Shown here piece by piece: positions 13,750 through 15,985 of a stretch of DNA of 15,985 nucleotides. The stretch covers positions 1 to 15,985 of the forward strand of contig JABDRC010000107.1 in assembly GCA_013041945.1 (NCBI GenBank). Reading direction: 5' to 3'. This DNA comes from Halobacteria archaeon. GTDB taxonomy: Bacteria > Pseudomonadota > Gammaproteobacteria > UBA9214. Both the position numbers and the translations under genes were made by a program. The notes below the pieces were generated by a model. That model saw only the letters and a program-made list of their open reading frames with translations. It was not told where the DNA came from and searched no databases. Position 1 is the stretch's first letter; every line of letters begins with the position of its first letter.

Positions 13750-13778
13750 AAGTTAGCTAAATACCATATATTTGTCAA
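13750..13778 (-). promoter_or_regulatory. Promoter of the HMA-like gene
   Basis: On the minus strand a perfect TTGACA (13773-13778) is followed after 17 bases by TAACTT (13750-13755). It lies in a very AT-rich spacer and would start transcription near 13743, about 85 bases before the start codon. Confidence 0.55.
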
Positions 13779-13835
13779 TGTATTTATTTTGTAACTAATT
13801 GTTATATAGTGAAATTATAATATATCCATAAATTG

Positions 13836-13856
13836 TTAAGGGTTATTTTCCCTTAA
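13836..13856. repeat. Inverted repeat in the AT-rich spacer
   Basis: TTAAGGG and CCCTTAA form perfect 7-base arms around a TTATTTT loop. It lies 57 bases past the typA stop. On the minus strand the stem is followed by a mixed, AT-rich tail, so it could be a weak terminator of typA or a protein-binding site. Confidence 0.4.
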
Positions 13857-13880
13857 ATATTATAGGGATATGAAGACAGC

Positions 13881-13900
13881 GGCGGCGGGTGAGGGCCGCC
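13881..13900 (-). terminator. Possible typA terminator hairpin
   Basis: GGCGGC (13881-13886) and GCCGCC (13895-13900) form a 6-bp GC stem with an 8-base loop, 12 bases past the typA stop. The following minus-strand sequence (GCTGTCTTCAT) has only scattered T, so termination would be weak or Rho-assisted. Confidence 0.3.
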
Positions 13901-13912
13901 GGGGGAGATGTG

Positions 13913-15733
13913 TCAGGCGCTCGCCGCGCGACCCGCGCGCTTGCGTTCGTGCTCGAGCAGCAGCTTCTTGCGCAGCCGGATATGGCCGGGCGTGACCTCG
14001 ACGAGTTCGTCGTCGTCGATGAATTCCAGTGCCTGTTCCAGGCTCATGCGCAGCGGCGTGGTCAGCAGTATGTTCTCGTCCGAGCCGGCTGCACGGATAT
14101 TGGTCAGCTGTTTTGCCTTCAGCGGATTGACCACCAGGTCGTTGCTGCGCGAGTGGATGCCGATAATACCGCCTTCGTAGACCTCGTCACCATGACCGAT
14201 GAACAGGCGGCCGCGTTCCTGCAGGTTGAACAGGGCATAGCCGAGCGCCTTGCCCGTTCCGTTGGCGATCAGTACACCGTTGTTACGCTGTCCGTATTCG
14301 CCCGGTTTCATGGGGCCGTAGTGTGAGTAGACGCTGTAGATCAGACCGGTTCCCTGCGTGCCGGTCATGAACTCGGTGCGGAAACCGATCAGGCCGCGTG
14401 CCGGCATGATGTAGTCGAGCCGGACCCGACCCTTGCCATCCGGCACCATGTCGGTCAGCTCCCCGCCGCGCTCACCCAGTTTTTCCATGACGGTGCCCTG
14501 GTGGGCATCCTCCACGTCGACGGTAACCTGCTCGTACGGTTCCTGTGTTTCGCCGTCGATCTCGCGCAGGATCACCTCCGGACGAGAGACGCCCAGTTCA
14601 TAACCCTCGCGCCGCATGGTCTCGATCAGGATGGCGAGGTGCAGTTCGCCGCGGCCGGAAACCCGAAACTTGTCCGGGTCGCCGGTCTCCTCGACGCGCA
14701 ACGCCACGTTATGGAGCAGTTCCCGTTCAAGCCGTTCCTGGATATTGCGCGAGGTAATATATTTGCCATCCTTGCCGGCAAACGGCGAATTGTTTACCTG
14801 GAAGGTCATGCTGACGGTCGGTTCGTCGACGCTCAGTGCCGGCAGCGCCTCCACCTTGTCCGGGTGGCACAGGGTGTCCGATATATTGAGCCGGTCGATG
14901 CCGGTAAAGGCGATGATATCGCCCGCCTGCGCCTCCGCGACCTCGGTGCGTTCGAGGCCGAGAAAACCGAGCACCTGTCCGACCCGTGCATTGCGCCTCT
15001 TGCCTTCGCGGTCGACCAGGGTGACCGGCATGTTGGTGCGTACCTTGCCACGCCGGATGCGACCGACGCCAATCACGCCGACATAGCTGCTGTAATCCAG
15101 CGAGATGACCTGCAGCTGGAACGGGCCGTCCGGATCGACCTGCGGCGGCGCGACCTGCTCAACGATGGTCCCGAACAGCGGCGTCATGTCAGCGGCCAGT
15201 TCATCGGCCTCGTAACCGGCGTAGCCCTGCAGTGCCGAGGCGTAGATGACCGGGAAGTCGAGCTGCTCGTCGGTTGCACCGAGACGGTCGAACAGGTCGA
15301 AGGTCTGGTCTAGCACCCAGTCGGGCCGTGCACCGGGCCGGTCGATCTTGTTGATGACGACGATCGGCCGCAGGCCGAGATCGAAGGCTTTCTGCGTGAC
15401 GAAGCGGGTTTGCGGCATGGGGCCTTCCACGGCATCGACCAGCAGCAGGACCGAGTCGACCATCGACAGGACGCGTTCCACCTCGCCGCCGAAGTCGGCA
15501 TGCCCGGGTGTGTCGACGATGTTGATGCGGTAGTCTTGCCAGCGAATGGCGGTGTTCTTCGACAGGATGGTGATGCCGCGCTCTTTCTCCAGGTCACTGG
15601 AGTCCATGACGCGTTCCGGCACGGCGGCGCGATCGCCCAGCGTGCCGGACTGTGCCAGCAACTGGTCGACGAGTGTCGTCTTGCCATGATCGACATGTGC
15701 GATGATGGCGATATTGCGTAAATTGTTGATCAT
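13913..15733 (-). CDS. typA: Ribosome-associated translational GTPase TypA/BipA
   Basis: This full-length 606-residue TypA carries all GTPase motifs: G1 AHVDHGKTTL (12-21), G2 RGIT (52-55), G3 DTPGHADF (74-81) and G4 NKIDR (128-132). EF-G-like domains follow, including GRIRRGKV, SGRGELHLAILIETMRREGY and the BipA-type C-terminal part GPMKPGEYGQRNNGVLIANG. The protein binds 70S ribosomes near the A site and is needed for ribosome assembly and growth at low temperature or under stress. The C-terminus is basic (RKKLLLEHERKRAGRAASA). The start at 15733 has only a weak AGGC site. It is a single-gene unit here; the upstream region has a perfect -10 box, and a cold shock gene lies a few genes away. 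Confidence 0.97.
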   Translation of the reverse strand: MINNLRNIAIIAHVDHGKTTLVDQLLAQSGTLGDRAAVPERVMDSSDLEKERGITILSKNTAIRWQDYRINIVDTPGHADFGGEVERVLSMVDSVLLLVDAVEGPMPQTRFVTQKAFDLGLRPIVVINKIDRPGARPDWVLDQTFDLFDRLGATDEQLDFPVIYASALQGYAGYEADELAADMTPLFGTIVEQVAPPQVDPDGPFQLQVISLDYSSYVGVIGVGRIRRGKVRTNMPVTLVDREGKRRNARVGQVLGFLGLERTEVAEAQAGDIIAFTGIDRLNISDTLCHPDKVEALPALSVDEPTVSMTFQVNNSPFAGKDGKYITSRNIQERLERELLHNVALRVEETGDPDKFRVSGRGELHLAILIETMRREGYELGVSRPEVILREIDGETQEPYEQVTVDVEDAHQGTVMEKLGERGGELTDMVPDGKGRVRLDYIMPARGLIGFRTEFMTGTQGTGLIYSVYSHYGPMKPGEYGQRNNGVLIANGTGKALGYALFNLQERGRLFIGHGDEVYEGGIIGIHSRSNDLVVNPLKAKQLTNIRAAGSDENILLTTPLRMSLEQALEFIDDDELVEVTPGHIRLRKKLLLEHERKRAGRAASA

Positions 15734-15748
15734 GCCTGGAACGGGCCT

Positions 15749-15779
15749 GCTGCCCGGGATGGTTCGCTCGAAGGGCAGC
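15749..15779 (-). repeat. Hairpin in the typA leader
   Basis: GCTGCCC (15749-15755) and GGGCAGC (15773-15779) pair perfectly, with a nested TTCG/CGAA pairing (15763-15772) in the loop. It spans the expected transcript start (near 15774) and lies 15 bases before the typA start codon, so it could stabilise the 5' end or affect initiation. Confidence 0.45.
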
Positions 15780-15780
15780 G

Positions 15781-15786
15781 ATTATA
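15781..15786 (-). promoter_or_regulatory. -10 box for typA
   Basis: The minus strand reads TATAAT exactly, 48 bases before the typA start codon. The region 17 bases upstream (TGCGCG) does not match a -35 hexamer, so the promoter may depend on an activator or on other contacts. Confidence 0.5.
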
Positions 15787-15839
15787 CAGAAGAACGCGCA
15801 CCGCGCGCACTTGCCTGGACCGCAATGTCCGCCCCGGAC

Positions 15840-15859
15840 CGGTTGCCGGCCGGCAACCG
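15840..15859. repeat. 20-bp perfect palindrome upstream of typA
   Basis: CGGTTGCCGGCCGGCAACCG is fully self-complementary and stops exactly at 15840 and 15859. It is centred about 65 bases upstream of the typA -10 box. It could be an operator for a dimeric regulator or the stem of a terminator for a gene beyond the window, though no T-run follows on either strand. No gene is supported between 15734 and the right edge. Confidence 0.6.
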
Positions 15860-15985
15860 TTCAGGTCGGTGCGCGTGGCCGCGATGGCCGCCGCGGCAAA
15901 CGCATTGCGTGGCGGGTGTCCCGGCACTGTGCCCGTGTGCGGTTGTCGGGATATCAGGCAGGCGTCTGGATGGTGTATCCCTGTC

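Noticed and set aside
14501..15313. 270-aa plus-strand open frame
   Set aside because: It is antisense to typA, whose GTPase motifs are complete; the frame is a codon-bias shadow.
15733..15985. Open frames toward the right edge (plus from 15732, minus 15730-15927, and a minus frame ending at 15954)
   Set aside because: None has a ribosome site or recognisable motif in the visible part; the last could be the C-terminus of a gene beyond the window, but nine residues are too few to call.

Overview
The window is about 16 kb of GC-rich, gene-dense bacterial chromosome with short gaps and mostly clear Shine-Dalgarno sites. It looks gammaproteobacterial: rdgC (a beta/gamma-proteobacterial gene), arfB, greB, a CspA-type cold shock gene and typA/bipA are all present, alongside an outer-membrane OmpA-like protein and a lipoprotein. 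I cannot name the genus. I see no insertion sequence, prophage, CRISPR array, rRNA or credible tRNA.

Left part (1-2956). An OmpA-domain cell-envelope protein runs off the left edge on the minus strand. Next comes a divergent pair: a 73-residue protein of unknown function (minus) and a helix-turn-helix/MbcA-ParS-like antitoxin-type protein (plus) with no visible toxin partner. These are followed on the plus strand by an AHSA1/SRPBCC protein, a lipoprotein of unknown function and a small two-helix membrane protein.

Middle part (2961-9863). A two-gene minus-strand operon encodes a secreted unknown protein and, through a 4-base ATGA overlap, a secreted matrixin-like zinc metalloprotease carrying an Ig/cadherin-like module, calcium-binding D-x-D-x-D-G repeats and a dockerin-like C-terminus. 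Divergent from it is a 125-residue unknown protein. Then comes the largest gene, a 1206-residue protein best explained as a PPi-type phosphoenolpyruvate carboxykinase, which interconverts oxaloacetate plus PPi with PEP, CO2 and Pi.

Right part (9911-15985). A small zinc-ribbon-like protein precedes arfB (rescue of stalled ribosomes), convergent with greB (rescue of backtracked RNA polymerase). A cold shock gene with a strong intrinsic terminator lies next to greB. After a gene-free gap with hairpins come rdgC and a HIT-family hydrolase in one transcription unit. A small HMA-like-fold protein without metal cysteines has its own promoter and terminator. An AT-rich spacer then separates it from typA/bipA, whose upstream region holds a good -10 box, a leader hairpin and a 20-bp perfect palindrome.

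The right-hand genes share a theme of translation and transcription rescue and stress growth (arfB, greB, csp, typA), but they are separate transcription units. The most notable items are the PPi-type PEPCK and the translationally coupled secreted protease and partner pair. I found no clear multi-gene defence or otherwise wholly novel system.
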